A DNA stretch of 54,457 nt from Pseudomonas gessardii (GCF_001983165.1 NZ_MNPU01000041.1:1-54457), one strand, 5' to 3'. Shown: positions 17,796-27,162, counted from the stretch's first letter. Numbers and translations are program-made. Notes: generated by a model not told the origin, from the letters alone.

Positions 17796-17811
17796 TGTTC
17801 CACGTGGAGCA
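17796..17811. promoter_or_regulatory. parS: parS centromere site (one mismatch)
   Basis: TGTTCCACGTGGAGCA differs from the ParB-binding palindrome TGTTCCACGTGGAACA at one position. It lies just after the response-regulator stop codon. Confidence 0.85.
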
Positions 17812-17839
17812 TTTTGGACGCGCCCGGAATCTGGGCAAT

Positions 17840-17871
17840 AAAAAAGGCCAACGTAAACGTTGGCCTTTTTT
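17840..17871. terminator. Bidirectional terminator between the regulator gene and gyrB
   Basis: GGCCAACG-taaa-CGTTGGCC is flanked by A-run and T-run on both sides, so it can end the regulator transcript on the plus strand and the gyrB transcript on the minus strand. Confidence 0.93.
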
Positions 17872-17888
17872 ATTGCGCAATCGCGTTA

Positions 17889-20306
17889 TCAGAAGTCCAG
17901 GTTGGACACTGCCAAGGCATTGCTCTCGATGAAGTCACGACGTGGCTCAACCGCATCACCCATCAGGGTGTTGAAGATCTGGTCCGCGCCAATGGCGTCT
18001 TCGATGGTCACGCGCAGCATACGACGCTGGGCTGGGTCCATGGTGGTTTCCCACAGTTGATCCGGGTTCATCTCGCCCAGACCTTTGTAACGCTGGATGG
18101 TGTGGCGCTTGGTGCTTTCGGCCATCAACCAGTCCAGGGCTTCCTTGAACTCCTTGACCTGCTTCTTGCGCTCGCCACGCTGAATATAAGCGCCGTCGTC
18201 CAGCAGGGTGCTCAGTTGCGCGCCCAAGGTAACCACGGTCTTGTAATCATTGCTGCCGAAGAAGTCGCGGTTGAAGGTGACGTAGTTCGACAGGCCGTGA
18301 GAGATCAGTTCGACCTCTGGCAGCCAGACGTTACGTTCACGGTCTTCGCGCAGGCTGGCTTTGTACACCAGGCCGGACTTCTCGACCGTGCGCAGGCGCA
18401 CTTCGTACTGGGCCAGCCAATCCTGCATCGCAGCGTGGTCACCCAGCTGCTCCAGGCTCACGGCTGGCAGGTAGATGAAGTGCTCGGTCAGCTCCTGAGG
18501 GTACAGGCGCGACAAACGCTTGAGGGTCTTCATCACCATGCGGAAGTCGTTTACCAGGCGCTCCAGCGCCTCACCGGAGATACCCGGGGCTTCGTCGTTC
18601 AAGTGCAGGCTGGCATCTTCCAGGGCCGACTGCGTCATGTACTCTTCCATGGCGTCGTCGTCTTTGATGTATTGCTCTTGCTTGCCCTTTTTCACTTTGT
18701 ACAACGGCGGCTGGGCGATGTAGATGTAGCCACGCTCGATCAGCTCCGGCAACTGACGGAAGAAGAAGGTCAGCAGCAGGGTACGGATGTGCGAACCGTC
18801 GACGTCAGCATCGGTCATGATGATGATGTTGTGATAGCGCAACTTATCAATGTTGTACTCATCGCGACCAATGCCACAGCCCAGGGCGGTGATCAAGGTG
18901 CCGACTTCCTGGGAGGAAATCATCTTGTCGAAACGGGCTTTCTCAACGTTGAGGATCTTACCCTTCAACGGCAGGATCGCCTGGGTGCGGCGGTTACGCC
19001 CCTGCTTGGCGGAGCCGCCAGCAGAGTCACCTTCCACCAGGTACAGTTCGGAGAGGGCAGGGTCCTTCTCCTGGCAGTCCGCCAACTTGCCTGGCAGGCC
19101 AGCGATATCCAGTGCACCTTTACGACGGGTCATTTCACGGGCTTTACGCGCAGCTTCACGAGCCCGCGCCGCGTCGATCATCTTGCCGACAACCAGCTTG
19201 GCTTCGTTGGGGTTTTCCAACAGGAAGTCGGAGAAGTACTTGCCCATTTCCTGTTCGACAGCGGTCTTCACTTCAGAAGAAACCAGCTTGTCCTTGGTCT
19301 GGGAGCTGAACTTTGGGTCTGGCACCTTGACCGAAATAATCGCAGTCAGGCCTTCGCGGGCATCGTCACCGGTGGTGGCGACTTTGTGCTTCTTCGCCAG
19401 GCCTTCGGCTTCGATGTAGGTGTTCAGGTTACGCGTCAGTGCGGAACGGAAACCCACCAGGTGAGTACCGCCGTCGCGCTGGGGAATGTTGTTGGTGAAG
19501 CACAACAGGTTCTCGTTGAAGCTGTCGTTCCACTGCAGGGCGATTTCCACGCCGATGCCGTCTTCACGCTGGATATTGAAGTGGAACACCTGGTTGACCG
19601 CAGTCTTGTTGGTGTTCAGGTATTCAACGAACGCACGCAGGCCACCTTCGTATTTGAACAGCTCTTCCTTGCCGCTGCGCTCGTCCTTGAGGACGATACC
19701 CACACCGGAGTTGAGGAAGGACAGCTCACGAATCCGCTTGGCCAGGATGTCCCAGCTGAAGTGGATATTCTTGAAGGTGTCAGCCGAAGGCTTGAAGTGA
19801 ATCTGGGTACCCGTGGTTTCGCTTTCACCGACGATCGCCATCGGTGCCTGAGGCACGCCATGCACATAGGTCTGTTCCCAGATCTTGCCGCTGCGGCGAA
19901 CGGTCAGGATCAGTTCTTCTGACAGAGCGTTGACCACCGACACACCTACACCGTGCAAACCGCCGGATACTTTATAGGAGTTGTCGTCGAACTTACCGCC
20001 AGCGTGGAGCACGGTCATGATGACCTCTGCCGCCGATACGCCTTCTTCTTTATGCACATCTACCGGAATGCCACGACCGTTGTCGCGCACGGTGATGGAT
20101 TCATCCGGGTGGATGATGATGCTGATGTCGTCGCAATGGCCGGCGAGCGCTTCGTCGATGGAGTTGTCGACCACCTCGAACACCATGTGGTGCAGACCGC
20201 TACCATCATCGGTGTCGCCAATGTACATACCGGGACGTTTGCGTACGGCATCCAAACCTTTCAGCACTTTAATGCTGGTCGAGTCGTACGTGTTTTCTTC
20301 GCTCAT
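17889..20306 (-). CDS. gyrB: DNA gyrase subunit B
   Basis: GyrB is the ATPase subunit of gyrase, which introduces negative supercoils. The 805-residue protein matches the full-length gamma-proteobacterial form. The GHKL ATPase domain shows VRKRPGMYIGD, EVVDNSIDEALAGHCD and GGLHGVGVSVVNALS. The TOPRIM domain begins at EGDSAGGSAKQGRNR (about residue 425) and includes MTDADVDGSHI. The C-terminal QRYKGLGEMNPDQLWETTMD is the gyrase tail. It is the last gene of the minus-strand series dnaA-dnaN-recF-gyrB, 4 bp after recF. Confidence 0.99.
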   Translation of the reverse strand: MSEENTYDSTSIKVLKGLDAVRKRPGMYIGDTDDGSGLHHMVFEVVDNSIDEALAGHCDDISIIIHPDESITVRDNGRGIPVDVHKEEGVSAAEVIMTVLHAGGKFDDNSYKVSGGLHGVGVSVVNALSEELILTVRRSGKIWEQTYVHGVPQAPMAIVGESETTGTQIHFKPSADTFKNIHFSWDILAKRIRELSFLNSGVGIVLKDERSGKEELFKYEGGLRAFVEYLNTNKTAVNQVFHFNIQREDGIGVEIALQWNDSFNENLLCFTNNIPQRDGGTHLVGFRSALTRNLNTYIEAEGLAKKHKVATTGDDAREGLTAIISVKVPDPKFSSQTKDKLVSSEVKTAVEQEMGKYFSDFLLENPNEAKLVVGKMIDAARAREAARKAREMTRRKGALDIAGLPGKLADCQEKDPALSELYLVEGDSAGGSAKQGRNRRTQAILPLKGKILNVEKARFDKMISSQEVGTLITALGCGIGRDEYNIDKLRYHNIIIMTDADVDGSHIRTLLLTFFFRQLPELIERGYIYIAQPPLYKVKKGKQEQYIKDDDAMEEYMTQSALEDASLHLNDEAPGISGEALERLVNDFRMVMKTLKRLSRLYPQELTEHFIYLPAVSLEQLGDHAAMQDWLAQYEVRLRTVEKSGLVYKASLREDRERNVWLPEVELISHGLSNYVTFNRDFFGSNDYKTVVTLGAQLSTLLDDGAYIQRGERKKQVKEFKEALDWLMAESTKRHTIQRYKGLGEMNPDQLWETTMDPAQRRMLRVTIEDAIGADQIFNTLMGDAVEPRRDFIESNALAVSNLDF

Positions 20307-20310
20307 GCCT

Positions 20311-21414
20311 TCACTCCCGATGGTCGTGGGTCTGGGTGATACGGCCTTGTTCCACGTGGAACAAAGCGACTGGCGTTTCCGTCTGCCAGCCTTCCCTCAA
20401 TAATTCGTGGTCTACACAGGTAATAAACACCTGGCAGCGTAAGTCTTCCAACAAGCGGCATAGCGCGCGGCGGTGTTGCTCATCCAATTCGGAGGGCAAG
20501 TCATCCACCAGATAAATACACTGACCGCGCCGGGCTTGGCTAACCAAATGCCCCTGGGCGATACGCAGCGCGCAGACCACCAACTTCTGCTGGCCACGGG
20601 ACAAGATATCCGCGGCGTTATGTGCACCTAATCTAAGGCGCAAATCAGCGCGTTGCGGTCCTGCCTGGGTGTGGCCAATTTGCTGATCCCGTTGCAAAGA
20701 GGTGGCGAGTACTGCACTCAAGTCACGCTCTTTGTCCCAACCACGGTAGTAACTCAGCGTCAGCCCCTCGAGTTCCAGCAACTCACTCAAGGTCTGCTCA
20801 AAGACTGGTTTCAAGGCTTTGATGTAGGTGCGGCGGTATTCATCAATTTCGTCGCTGGCCAGGCACAGTTCACGGTCCCAGGCCGCTTGCGAAGCGGCGT
20901 CAAGTGTACCATGCCGCAGCCATGAGTTCCGCTGCCGCAGGGCCTTCTGCAGGCGCTGCCATGTGGCCATGAACCGCGGTTCCACGTGGAACACTCCCCA
21001 ATCGAGGAACTGTCTGCGGATTTTGGGTGCGCCTTCCAGCAAGCGGAAGCTGTCAGGGTTGATCAATTGCAGGGGCAGGATTTCCGCCAACTGCGCGGCA
21101 CTGCGCGCATTCTGCCCATCAATACGGATCTGGAACTCCCCCTGGCGATCACGGGATATCCCCAGGCTGCTGTGCCCGCCTTGCGCCAGTTCAACCTGGC
21201 CAAATACGGTGCACGCCAATTGCTCGTACTGAATTACCGGTAACAGGCGGGCGCTGCGAAAAGAACGAGCCAGGCCCAGCAAGTGAATGGCTTCCAGCAC
21301 GCTGGTTTTGCCACTGCCGTTGGCGCCGTGGAGGATATTGATGCGGGGGGAGGGGGAGAAGGTCACCGGGTGCAGATTGCGCACCGCGGTGACCGAGACG
21401 CGACTGAGGGACAT
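20311..21414 (-). CDS. recF: DNA replication and repair protein RecF
   Basis: RecF is an SMC-like ATPase that loads RecA at gapped DNA with RecO and RecR. The 367-residue protein has Walker A GANGSGKT (30-37), an ABC-type signature region at LSRGQQKLVVCALRIAQG, and Walker B in CIYLVDDLPSELD. It is placed 20 bp downstream of dnaN and 4 bp upstream of gyrB, the canonical origin operon. Two parS sites (20348-20363 and 20978-20993) lie inside its coding sequence, so these codons serve two roles. Confidence 0.98.
   Translation of the reverse strand: MSLSRVSVTAVRNLHPVTFSPSPRINILHGANGSGKTSVLEAIHLLGLARSFRSARLLPVIQYEQLACTVFGQVELAQGGHSSLGISRDRQGEFQIRIDGQNARSAAQLAEILPLQLINPDSFRLLEGAPKIRRQFLDWGVFHVEPRFMATWQRLQKALRQRNSWLRHGTLDAASQAAWDRELCLASDEIDEYRRTYIKALKPVFEQTLSELLELEGLTLSYYRGWDKERDLSAVLATSLQRDQQIGHTQAGPQRADLRLRLGAHNAADILSRGQQKLVVCALRIAQGHLVSQARRGQCIYLVDDLPSELDEQHRRALCRLLEDLRCQVFITCVDHELLREGWQTETPVALFHVEQGRITQTHDHRE
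20348..20363. promoter_or_regulatory. parS: parS centromere site (perfect)
   Basis: TGTTCCACGTGGAACA is an exact 16-bp palindrome matching the ParB-binding parS consensus. It lies within the 3' end of recF. Confidence 0.96.
20978..20993. promoter_or_regulatory. parS: parS centromere site (outer base differs)
   Basis: GGTTCCACGTGGAACA matches the parS consensus except for the first base. It lies inside recF, 630 bp from the perfect site. Confidence 0.92.
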
Positions 21415-21434
21415 CTAGCTTCTGCTGAGCATGA

Positions 21435-22538
21435 TTACAGGCGCATCGGCATAACAACGTAAGCCGAGTCGTCGTTATCGGATTCTTGCACCAGGGCGCT
21501 GCTGTTGGAGTCTGACAGGATCAGACGCACCTGCTCGGTGGTCATCACCCCCAGCACGTCCAGCAGGTAGCTCACGTTGAAGCCGATTTCCAACGAACCA
21601 CCGTTGTAATCAACGCTGATTTCTTCTTCAGCTTCTTCCTGCTCCGGGTTATTGGCCTGGATTTTCAGTTGACCGTTGGCCAATTGCAGGCGAATGCCGC
21701 GATATTTTTCGTTGGACAGGATCGCCGTACGGCTGAAGGCTTCACGCAAGGCCTGACGATCACCGATCACCAGTTTGTCGCCACCCTTGGGCAGCACGCG
21801 CTCATAGTCCGGGAACTTGCCATCTACCAGCTTGGACGTGAAGGTGAACTCGCCTGTGGTGGCCCGGATGTGATGCTGGCCCAAAACAATGCTGACGTTA
21901 CCGTCCGGCTCGGTGAGCAGGCGCGCCAGTTCGAGGATACCTTTGCGCGGCACGATCACCTGGTGACGATCCGGCTGGCCGATATCAGCCTTCATCGAGC
22001 ACATTGCCAGGCGGTGACCGTCGGTGGCCACGGCACGGATAATGCCTTCGGAGACTTCCAGCAGCATACCGTTGAGGTAGTAACGCACGTCCTGCTGGGC
22101 CATGGCGAAGCTGGTGCGCTCGATCAAACGGCGCAGGCGGCTTTGCTCCAGGCTGCAGGTCAGCGAACCCGGGCCTTCTTCCACAGTCGGGAAGTCGTTG
22201 GCCGGCAAGGTCGACAGGGTGAAACGACTGCGCCCGGCCTTGACCACCAACTTCTGCTCATCGACCTTGATGTCGATCAGCGCGTCGTTGGGCAGGCTTT
22301 TGCAGATATCCATCAGCTTGCGCGCAGGCACGGTGATCTCGCCGGGCTCGGCGGGTTCTTCCAGCTGTACACGTCCAACCAGTTCGACTTCCAGGTCGGT
22401 ACCGGTCAACGACAGCTGCTGGCCTTCGACAACCAACAATACGTTGGAAAGTACCGGCAAGGTCTGTCGGCGCTCGACGACGCCTGCGACCAGTTGCAGG
22501 GGTTTCAACAGGGCTTCGCGTTGAATGGTGAAATGCAT
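21435..22538 (-). CDS. dnaN: DNA polymerase III beta sliding clamp
   Basis: DnaN is the ring-shaped processivity clamp of DNA polymerase III. The 367-residue protein has the expected length and the three repeated clamp domains. Recognisable segments are MHFTIQREALLKPLQLVAGVVERRQTLPVLSNVLL at the start (given here only as a family landmark in parts: MHFTIQREALL, RRQTLPVLSN) and the C-terminal YVVMPMRL. The start ATG at 22538 is clear. It lies 39 bp downstream of dnaA and 20 bp upstream of recF in the conserved operon. Confidence 0.98.
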   Translation of the reverse strand: MHFTIQREALLKPLQLVAGVVERRQTLPVLSNVLLVVEGQQLSLTGTDLEVELVGRVQLEEPAEPGEITVPARKLMDICKSLPNDALIDIKVDEQKLVVKAGRSRFTLSTLPANDFPTVEEGPGSLTCSLEQSRLRRLIERTSFAMAQQDVRYYLNGMLLEVSEGIIRAVATDGHRLAMCSMKADIGQPDRHQVIVPRKGILELARLLTEPDGNVSIVLGQHHIRATTGEFTFTSKLVDGKFPDYERVLPKGGDKLVIGDRQALREAFSRTAILSNEKYRGIRLQLANGQLKIQANNPEQEEAEEEISVDYNGGSLEIGFNVSYLLDVLGVMTTEQVRLILSDSNSSALVQESDNDDSAYVVMPMRL

Positions 22539-22577
22539 GGTCTAGTCCCTTGCCTTAATAAGCTGCGCTGGTGTTCA

Positions 22578-24098
22578 TCAAGTTGTCAGTGTACGCAGCA
22601 GGTTCTTGTAGTCCTCGCGAATATCCGCGTCGGATTCCTTAAGTTCATTGATCTTGCGGCACGCGTGCAAGACCGTGGTGTGGTCGCGACCACCAAACAC
22701 ATCGCCAATTTCCGGCAGGCTATGGTTGGTCAGCTCTTTGGAGAGCGCCATGGCCACCTGACGGGGACGCGCTACCGAGCGCGAGCGGCGCTTGGATAGC
22801 AGGTCGGAAATCTTGATCTTGTAGTACTCGGCCACGGTGCGTTGAATGTTATCCACACTGACCAGTTTGTCTTGCAACGCCAACAGGTCTTTGAGGGATT
22901 CGCGAATCAACTCGATGGTAATGTCGCGGCCCATGAAGTGCGAGTGAGCGATGACCCGCTTAAGCGCGCCTTCCAGTTCACGCACATTGGAGCGAATGCG
23001 CTGGGCAATGAAGAACGCCGCGTCGTGAGGCAGGTCGACTTTCGCCTGGTCGGCCTTCTTCATCAGGATCGCGACCCGGGTTTCCAGTTCCGGCGGCTCT
23101 ACCGCAACGGTCAGGCCCCAGCCGAAGCGCGATTTCAGGCGTTCTTCCAGGCCTTCGATTTCCTTCGGGTAACGGTCGCTGGTGAGGATGACCTGCTGGC
23201 CACCTTCAAGCAGGGCGTTGAACGTGTGGAAAAACTCTTCCTGGGAACGTTCCTTGCGCGCGAAGAATTGAATGTCATCGATCAGCAGCGCATCAACGGA
23301 GCGATAGAAGCGCTTGAATTCGTTGATCGCATTGAGTTGCAACGCCTTGACCATGTCGGCCACGAAGCGCTCCGAGTGCAGGTACACGACCTTGGCATTC
23401 GGGTTCTTCTTTAATAGGTGGTTACCTACGGCGTGCATCAAGTGCGTCTTACCCAAGCCAACGCCGCCATACAGGAAGAGCGGGTTGTAACCGTGCTTGG
23501 GATTATCAGCCACCTGCCAGGCCGCGGCGCGGGCCAGTTGGTTGGATTTACCTTCGACGAAGTTCTCAAAGGTAAAGGTGCGGTTCAGGTAGCTGGTGTG
23601 CTTGAGTGCGCCTTCGACCTGGACCGTGCGCTGTTCGGCGCGCACCGGTGCCTGCTGCGAGCTGGCGCCCGCCATTGGGTCGAAGCTGTCGCGGGACGGC
23701 TCTTCACTGACCGGCGCATTTTTTTGCGCCATGGATTTGCTCGGCGCTGGCTGCGCCAGCGCCGGTGCGTGGTTGACCGGTGCGGCAGCGGCCTGGGCGT
23801 GCGATGCAGCAGCCGCCAGCGGCGCATTAGGCGCAGCGCGCGGCGCGGAGCTGCGTTTGCTGCCTATTAATAAGGAGAGCGCCGGAGCCATCCCATTGCC
23901 ATGTTCGTCGAACAATTCGAGAACGCGGCTCAGGTACTTCTCGTTGACCCAGTCGAGTACAAAACGATTGGGTGCGTAGACACGCAACTCGTCGCCTTCG
24001 GCTTCGACCTGTAGCGGACGGATCCAGGTGTTGAATTGCTGGGCAGGCAGCTCATCGCGCAAAAGCTCCACGCACTGCTGCCAAAGTTCCACTGACAC
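22578..24098 (-). CDS. dnaA: Chromosomal replication initiator DnaA
   Basis: DnaA binds TTATCCACA boxes at oriC and melts the origin in an ATP-dependent way. The 506-residue protein has domain I (1-80), a long Ala/Pro-rich linker (81-165) and the AAA+ domain with Walker A GGVGLGKTH (211-219) and LLIDDIQFF. The C-terminal helix-turn-helix carries the DnaA signature around GGRDHTTVLHACRKI. The start is a GTG at 24098. oriC lies directly upstream, and DnaA boxes near the start suggest autoregulation. Confidence 0.99.
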   Translation of the reverse strand: MSVELWQQCVELLRDELPAQQFNTWIRPLQVEAEGDELRVYAPNRFVLDWVNEKYLSRVLELFDEHGNGMAPALSLLIGSKRSSAPRAAPNAPLAAAASHAQAAAAPVNHAPALAQPAPSKSMAQKNAPVSEEPSRDSFDPMAGASSQQAPVRAEQRTVQVEGALKHTSYLNRTFTFENFVEGKSNQLARAAAWQVADNPKHGYNPLFLYGGVGLGKTHLMHAVGNHLLKKNPNAKVVYLHSERFVADMVKALQLNAINEFKRFYRSVDALLIDDIQFFARKERSQEEFFHTFNALLEGGQQVILTSDRYPKEIEGLEERLKSRFGWGLTVAVEPPELETRVAILMKKADQAKVDLPHDAAFFIAQRIRSNVRELEGALKRVIAHSHFMGRDITIELIRESLKDLLALQDKLVSVDNIQRTVAEYYKIKISDLLSKRRSRSVARPRQVAMALSKELTNHSLPEIGDVFGGRDHTTVLHACRKINELKESDADIREDYKNLLRTLTT

Positions 24099-24594
24099 GG
24101 ATATCCCCTAAGTTGAAAGCCGGTGAGGCAAAAACAGCCGCCATTGTAGCGGCGAGCGGCCCACTTATCCACATGTAGGTTTCTCACAGCCCGCCAAGAA
24201 TCAATGCCTTAACCGTAAAAAAGGCGACAAATGGTCTGTGCATAAGCTCTGTGGATAAGCGCCCCTAAGCTCGTTGTACAAGTGGGGTCGAAAGTCTGTG
24301 GGTAACTAGCCTGTGGATAAGTAGCCATTCCACACACAGCTTATCCGATAGCACAGCACAGGCAGAGCACCGTTTCTCCCCCGTGTTGTCATTCTCTGTA
24401 CAGCACGTGGAATATGGCCTTAAGGCAGTTATCCACAGATGATCGCGTCCCTAGCTTTTATAAGCTTTACAGAAAAGCTTTAAATAACTTCCTTCTTTAT
24501 TTTTATATCTATGGCATTGCTCGTCAAAGTCGAACCGCCTGGAATCGGTCCCGATGCCTTCAGATATCTAATTGAAGGAATAGCTGGTTGGAAA
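24099..24594. other. oriC: Chromosomal replication origin oriC
   Basis: The dnaA-rpmH intergenic region holds four perfect DnaA boxes: 24165-24173 (+), 24250-24258 (-), 24312-24320 (-) and 24429-24437 (+). Two one-mismatch boxes lie at 24237-24245 and 24297-24305. An AT-rich tract at about 24452-24512 (TTTTATAAGCTTTAC, TTTATTTTTATATCT) directly follows the last box and is the likely DNA unwinding element. Position between dnaA and rpmH is the established Pseudomonas oriC location. Confidence 0.95.
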
Positions 24595-24623
24595 TTGACC
24601 TAGAGGCTTGCTTTCTCTAGAAT
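24595..24623 (+). promoter_or_regulatory. Sigma-70 promoter for rpmH
   Basis: TTGACC (24595-24600) and TAGAAT (24618-24623) are separated by exactly 17 bp. The position, about 60 bp before the rpmH start, fits the rpmH-rnpA promoter next to the origin. Confidence 0.8.
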
Positions 24624-24683
24624 CCCCGGTCTCTTAAAACGGGGGCCATTCCGGCCCGTTGTGGACGAACCAGGTAACACGCC

Positions 24684-24818
24684 ATGAAACGTACTTTCCA
24701 ACCAAGCACCATCAAACGCGCCCGTACCCACGGTTTCCGTGCTCGCATGGCTACCAAGAACGGCCGTGCTGTCCTGTCGCGTCGCCGCGCCAAAGGTCGT
24801 GCGCGTCTGGCAGTTTGA
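24684..24818 (+). CDS. rpmH: 50S ribosomal protein L34
   Basis: L34 is a small basic protein of the large ribosomal subunit. The 44-residue sequence runs from MKRTFQPSTIKRARTHGF to KGRARLAV and matches the universal bacterial form in length and composition. It begins the rpmH-rnpA-yidD-yidC series on the far side of oriC from dnaA. The promoter at 24595-24623 is well placed. The rnpA start lies only 16 bp beyond its stop. Confidence 0.99.
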   Translation: MKRTFQPSTIKRARTHGFRARMATKNGRAVLSRRRAKGRARLAV

Positions 24819-24834
24819 TAATCCGGTACTGGTG

Positions 24835-25239
24835 GTGAGTCAGGACTTCAGTCGGGAAAAGCGTCTGCTAACCCCCCGGCATTTCAAGGCAGTCTTTGAC
24901 TCCCCCACCGGCAAGGTTCCGGGGAAAAGTCTCCTGCTCCTTGCGCGTAACAACGATCTGGATCACCCCCGTCTCGGGTTGGTGATCGGCAAGAAGAGCG
25001 TAAAGCTCTCCGTTGAGCGCAATCGCCTCAAGCGTCTGATGCGCGAATCGTTTCGCCTCCACCAGGACACTCTGGTTGGTTGGGATATTGTTATCGTCGC
25101 GCGCAAAGGCTTGGGGGACGTAGAAAACCCCGAATTGATTCAGCATTTCGGCAAGCTCTGGAAACGTTTGGCTCGCACCAGCAAGCCGACCCCAGCAGTC
25201 AGCCCCGAAACTGTAGGGGTAGACAGCACTGATGCGTAA
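24835..25239 (+). CDS. rnpA: Ribonuclease P protein component
   Basis: RnpA is the protein cofactor of RNase P, which matures tRNA 5' ends. The 134-residue protein starts with a GTG at 24835 (SQDFSREKRLLTPRHF). That choice matches the family's N-terminus; an upstream in-frame ATG would read through rpmH in another frame. The basic RNR signature is in SVERNRLKRLMRESFR. It lies 16 bp after rpmH, probably translationally coupled, and its stop overlaps the yidD start by 8 bp. Confidence 0.96.
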   Translation: MSQDFSREKRLLTPRHFKAVFDSPTGKVPGKSLLLLARNNDLDHPRLGLVIGKKSVKLSVERNRLKRLMRESFRLHQDTLVGWDIVIVARKGLGDVENPELIQHFGKLWKRLARTSKPTPAVSPETVGVDSTDA

Positions 25240-25477
25240 ACTGGCCCTCGTTCCGATCCAGTTTTACCGCTATGCCATTAGTCCGCTGATGGCCAGCCAC
25301 TGTCGTTTCTACCCCAGTTGTTCCTGCTACGCGTATGAAGCCATAGAAAATCATGGCCTTCTGCGCGGTGGCTGGCTGACCTTTCGTCGTTTAGGTCGCT
25401 GTCATCCGTGGAATCCCGGTGGTTATGACCCGGTTCCGCCTATCCCTACCTCCCGTTCTTCTTCGATGGCCGAGTAA
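25232..25477 (+). CDS. yidD: Membrane protein insertion efficiency factor YidD
   Basis: YidD is a small inner-membrane-associated protein that assists YidC-dependent insertion. The 81-residue sequence contains the family core: YRYAISPL, the cysteine-bearing CRFYPSCSCYAYEAI, and RLGRCHPWNPGGYDPVP. It overlaps rnpA by 8 bp and lies 2 bp before yidC, so these genes are translated as a tight unit. This order is conserved from E. coli to Pseudomonas. Confidence 0.96.
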   Translation: MRKLALVPIQFYRYAISPLMASHCRFYPSCSCYAYEAIENHGLLRGGWLTFRRLGRCHPWNPGGYDPVPPIPTSRSSSMAE

Positions 25478-25479
25478 TC

Positions 25480-27162
25480 ATGGATATTAAACGCACGATC
25501 CTGATCGTCGCCCTGGCAATCGTGTCCTACGTTATGGTTCTGAAATGGAACCAGGACTATGGCCAGGCTGCCCTGCCGACTCAGAATGTTGCTACCAATC
25601 AGTCTGCTCCTGCTATTGCAGATGCACCGTTGGGTAACAATGCTTCCGCCAGTGCCGATGTACCCAGCGCGAATGCCGATACCAGCACCCCTGTAGATAA
25701 CGCGGTCATCACCAATAAAGACCTCATCCACGTCAAGACGGATGTGCTGGACCTGGCGATCGATCCACAGGGCGGCGATATCGCCCAGTTGAAATTGCCA
25801 CTGTATCCACGTCGCCAAGACCACCCGGATGTTCCTTTCCAGTTGTTCGATAACGGTGGCGAGCGTGTTTATCTGGCGCAAAGCGGCCTGACTGGCACTG
25901 ATGGTCCTGATGCTCGTGCTACCGGTCGTCCGGTTTATTCGACCGAACAGAAGACTTATCAACTGGCTGATGGCCAGAACCAGTTGAACGTCGACCTGAA
26001 ATTCAGTCACGACGGCATCAATTACATCAAGCGCTTCAGCTTCACCCGCGGTTTGTACGATCTGAAAGTCACGTACCTGATCGACAACACCAGCGAAAAG
26101 GCCTGGACCGGCAACCTGTTTGCCCAGCTCAAGCGTGATGGCAGTTCCGATCCGTCTTCCAGCACTGCCACCGGCACCGCGACTTACCTGGGCGCCGCCC
26201 TGTGGACAAGTAGCGAGCCGTACAAAAAAGTGTCGATGAAAGATATCGACAAGGCCGCGCTGAAAGAAACAGTGCAAGGTGGTTGGGTAGCCTGGCTGCA
26301 ACACTACTTTGTAACCGCGTGGATCCCGAACAAGGGCGAAGCCAACCTGGTCCAGACCCGCAAGGACAACCAGGGCAACTACATCATTGGTTTCACTGGC
26401 CCGGCGTTGACCGTTGCGCCAGGCGCCAAGGCTGAAACCAGTGCCACCTTGTATGCCGGTCCGAAAAGCCAGGCCGTACTCAAGGAGTTATCCCCAGGTC
26501 TGGAACTGACTGTGGATTACGGCATCCTGTGGTTCATTGCCCAGCCAATCTTCTGGTTGCTGCAACATATCCACAGCATCGTCGGTAACTGGGGCTGGTC
26601 GATCATCTTCCTGACCATGCTGATCAAAGGGATTTTCTTCCCGCTGTCGGCCGCCAGCTACAAGTCGATGGCCCGTATGCGCGCCGTTGCGCCGAAACTG
26701 GCTGCACTCAAAGAGCAACATGGCGACGACCGGCAGAAAATGTCGCAAGCCATGATGGAGCTGTACAAGAAAGAGAAGATCAACCCGCTGGGTGGATGCT
26801 TGCCGATTCTGGTACAGATGCCGGTGTTCCTGTCGCTGTACTGGGTACTCCTGGAAAGCGTGGAAATGCGCCAGGCGCCGTTCATGCTGTGGATAACTGA
26901 CCTGTCGATCAAGGACCCGTTCTTTATCCTGCCGATCATCATGGGCGCAACCATGTTCATCCAGCAGCGCCTGAACCCGACTCCTCCGGATCCGATGCAG
27001 GCCAAGGTAATGAAAATGATGCCTATCATCTTCACCTTCTTCTTCCTGTGGTTCCCGGCTGGTCTGGTTCTGTACTGGGTGGTCAACAACGTGTTGTCGA
27101 TCTCTCAACAGTGGTACATCACACGTAAGATCGAAGCGGCTGCCAAAAAAGCCGAGGCGTAA
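25480..27162 (+). CDS. yidC: Membrane protein insertase YidC
   Basis: YidC inserts and folds inner-membrane proteins, alone or with SecYEG; F0 subunit c (AtpE, encoded nearby) is a known substrate in E. coli. The 560-residue protein has an N-terminal membrane segment (about 5-22), a large periplasmic beta domain (about 60-335) and the conserved C-terminal membrane core. The core includes GWSIIFLTMLIKGIFFPL, NPLGGCLPILVQMPVFLSLY and a charged tail. It includes a perfect DnaA box at 26888-26896. A terminator follows the stop. Confidence 0.98.
   Translation: MDIKRTILIVALAIVSYVMVLKWNQDYGQAALPTQNVATNQSAPAIADAPLGNNASASADVPSANADTSTPVDNAVITNKDLIHVKTDVLDLAIDPQGGDIAQLKLPLYPRRQDHPDVPFQLFDNGGERVYLAQSGLTGTDGPDARATGRPVYSTEQKTYQLADGQNQLNVDLKFSHDGINYIKRFSFTRGLYDLKVTYLIDNTSEKAWTGNLFAQLKRDGSSDPSSSTATGTATYLGAALWTSSEPYKKVSMKDIDKAALKETVQGGWVAWLQHYFVTAWIPNKGEANLVQTRKDNQGNYIIGFTGPALTVAPGAKAETSATLYAGPKSQAVLKELSPGLELTVDYGILWFIAQPIFWLLQHIHSIVGNWGWSIIFLTMLIKGIFFPLSAASYKSMARMRAVAPKLAALKEQHGDDRQKMSQAMMELYKKEKINPLGGCLPILVQMPVFLSLYWVLLESVEMRQAPFMLWITDLSIKDPFFILPIIMGATMFIQQRLNPTPPDPMQAKVMKMMPIIFTFFFLWFPAGLVLYWVVNNVLSISQQWYITRKIEAAAKKAEA

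Noticed and set aside
24341..24349. Extra DnaA box in oriC (TTATCCGAT)
   Set aside because: Three mismatches to TTATCCACA; not counted.
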